64,000 nucleotides of DNA from Rhodobacter sp. (GTDB lineage Bacteria > Pseudomonadota > Alphaproteobacteria > Rhodobacterales > Rhodobacteraceae), in assembly GCA_030065095.1 (NCBI GenBank), contig JASJDP010000016.1:124001-188000 (forward strand), given 5' to 3'. Below are positions 62,738 through 64,000 of the stretch, piece by piece (the first letter of the stretch is position 1; each line of letters opens with the position of its first letter). Under the pieces are notes generated by a model, which had not been told where the DNA came from, ran no database searches, and saw only the letters and a program-made list of their open reading frames with translations. The position numbers were made by a program, and so were the translations under genes.

Positions 62738-63600
62738 TGCTCGACCCTCGGGAACAGCCCATTGGGCCGCACGGCCAGCACCACCAAAAACGCGATATGC
62801 CCGGCCAGCACCTGATAGCCCGGGTCGATCTTGGCGCCCAGCGTCTGCGCCACGCCCAGAATCACGCCGCCCGCGAGCGTGCCCCACAGATTGCCCAGGC
62901 CGCCGATGATCACCGCCTCGAAGCCGAAGATCAGCCGGCCACCGCCGATCGCCGGGTCAAAGCTGGTGCGCATGCCCAGAAGGATCCCGGCAATGGCCGT
63001 CACCGCCAGCGCCAGCGCCATGGCCAGGCCGAAGACATGCGCCTTGTTGAGCCCCATGATCTGGGCGATGTCCTGGTTGTCGCTCACCGCCCGGAATCCA
63101 CGGCCAAGGGCGGTGGCGTAGAAGACCCATTGCAGCCCGGCGATCACGGCGACCGCGATGGCGAAGGTCAACAGGGGCAGAACGCCCACCGCCAGGCCTC
63201 CGACCGCCAGGCTCGCCGTCTCGATCGCCCCGCCGTTCAGTTTTTGCGGATCGGCGGTGAAGCCCTCGAGCAGCGCGTTCTGCAGGATCACCGACAACCC
63301 GAAGGTTACCAGCAGGGGCGGCAGGATATCCGGTCCCAAAGTCCGGTTCAGCACCCCGCGCTGCAGAGCATAGCCGATCGCCGCCATGAGAGGCATCACC
63401 ACGATCAGCGCCACGAACGGATGCACGCCCAACATCAACGTCGTCGACAGCCCAAGATAGGCCGCCAGCACGATCAGGTCGCCATGGGCGATATTCACCA
63501 GCCGCATCACCCCGAAGATCAGGCTGAGACCGGCGGCAAACAGGGCGTAAAGCCCGCCCAACAGCGTGCCCTGCACGATGGCGCCGACCCACTCGATCAT
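62734..63600 (-). CDS. livH: Branched-chain amino acid-type ABC permease (LivH)
   Basis: 288 residues from ATG 63600, which overlaps the livF stop (ATGA). About eight helices. LYALFAAGLSLIFGVMRLVNIAHGD near the N-terminus and GFRAVSDNQDIAQIMGLN are family signatures. It pairs with LivM. Alternative upstream ORF starts were rejected because they extend into a non-hydrophobic Arg-rich segment. Confidence 0.92.
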   Translation of the reverse strand: MIEWVGAIVQGTLLGGLYALFAAGLSLIFGVMRLVNIAHGDLIVLAAYLGLSTTLMLGVHPFVALIVVMPLMAAIGYALQRGVLNRTLGPDILPPLLVTFGLSVILQNALLEGFTADPQKLNGGAIETASLAVGGLAVGVLPLLTFAIAVAVIAGLQWVFYATALGRGFRAVSDNQDIAQIMGLNKAHVFGLAMALALAVTAIAGILLGMRTSFDPAIGGGRLIFGFEAVIIGGLGNLWGTLAGGVILGVAQTLGAKIDPGYQVLAGHIAFLVVLAVRPNGLFPRVEH

Positions 63601-64000
63601 GCCACGACCCCGAAATAGGCCTGGGTGATCTGGTCGTGGGTCACGTCCTCGGTCCGCGCCTCCAGCGACACGCGGCCTTCTTGCAGGCAATAGACACGGG
63701 ACGAGACCGACAGCGCCTTCAGGATATCCTGCTCGACGATCATCGCGGTCATGCCCTCGCCGACAATGCCGGGCAGCGCGTCGTAGATCGACTTGATCAC
63801 CACCGGGGCGAGCCCGAGGCTGATCTCATCAAACATAACCAGGTCCGGATTCGCCATCAGCGCCCGGCCGATTGCCACCATCTGCTGCTGCCCGCCCGAC
63901 AGCGAGGTCGAGGCCTGACGGCGCCGCTCCTTCAGGATCGGGAACAGGTCATAGACCTTTTCCAGCGACCAGGGCCCCGGCCGCCCGACCTTGCCGCCCA
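63597..64000 (-). CDS. livF: Branched-chain-type ABC ATPase (LivF), C-terminal part (runs off right edge)
   Basis: The last 133 codons are in the window. The signature LSGGQQQMVAIGRAL and Walker B LVMFDEISLGLAP are visible, as is the switch histidine region (replaced by IVEQDI). The Walker A motif lies outside. The stop overlaps the livH start. The LivF/LivG split into two ATPases suggests the second ATPase is further right. It would energise import by LivH/LivM. Confidence 0.92.
   Translation of the reverse strand, partial: GGKVGRPGPWSLEKVYDLFPILKERRRQASTSLSGGQQQMVAIGRALMANPDLVMFDEISLGLAPVVIKSIYDALPGIVGEGMTAMIVEQDILKALSVSSRVYCLQEGRVSLEARTEDVTHDQITQAYFGVVA

Noticed and set aside
1-64000. CRISPR array or prophage
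   Set aside because: No regularly spaced direct repeats, and no capsid, tail or terminase genes in the window.

Overview
This 64 kb window comes from the chromosome of a GC-rich alphaproteobacterium, most likely a member of the Roseobacter group (Rhodobacteraceae). The protein families are typical of that group: a divergent DUF6456/DUF6477 pair, a non-pyrrolysine MttB homologue, a TAXI-type TRAP transporter, the order xerD - periplasmic hypothetical - small membrane protein - aroK - aroB, and a metA-type homoserine acyltransferase. Most of the window is ordinary core chromosome, with accessory islands between about 25 and 35 kb, around 52.5-53.4 kb, and from 54 kb to the right edge.

Layout. 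0-10 kb: envelope quality control and wall synthesis (start of a DsbA-like gene, an M48 protease with repeats), an aminotransferase whose 5' end is frameshifted, a wall amidase, penicillin-binding protein 1A, prfB and an amidase-signature enzyme. 10-19 kb: DUF2189 membrane protein, DHA2 exporter, a bactofilin/M23 peptidase operon, peroxiredoxin, and a giant AsmA-like protein followed by queA. 19-25 kb: MFS transporter, DUF924 protein, dihydrolipoyl dehydrogenase, second MFS transporter. 25-35 kb: tandem alpha/beta hydrolases downstream of metA, a P-loop ATPase, two EamA permeases, a FadL barrel, and two secreted proteins with a shared C-terminal pattern. 35-50 kb: methyltransferase/YdcF pair, guaA, MttB homologue, DUF6477/DUF6456, an SsuABC-like importer, a phosphohexomutase, xerD, and aroKB. 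50-54 kb: site-2-type protease, ssb, lytic transglycosylase, tRNA-Leu(CAA), a decayed serine recombinase and a glutathione transferase.

54-64 kb is one long minus-strand cluster: branched-chain-type ABC components (livF partial, livH, livM), a BKACE (DUF849) beta-keto acid cleavage enzyme, two sulfatases with FGly-type motifs but no visible signal peptides, and a TAXI substrate-binding protein with a fused TRAP permease. Tight spacing suggests a single catabolic programme: import of an organosulfate, cytoplasmic desulfation, then acetyl-CoA-dependent cleavage of a beta-keto acid. The substrate cannot be read from the sequence.

The most notable non-coding structure is a 231-232 bp palindromic element present three times (11030-11260, 24837-25068, and inverted at 33339-33570). 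It has outer inverted ends and an inner inverted repeat, and looks like a MITE- or REP-type element. A separate 23-bp palindrome occurs 10-11 bp after two stop codons (7373-7395 and 21790-21812).
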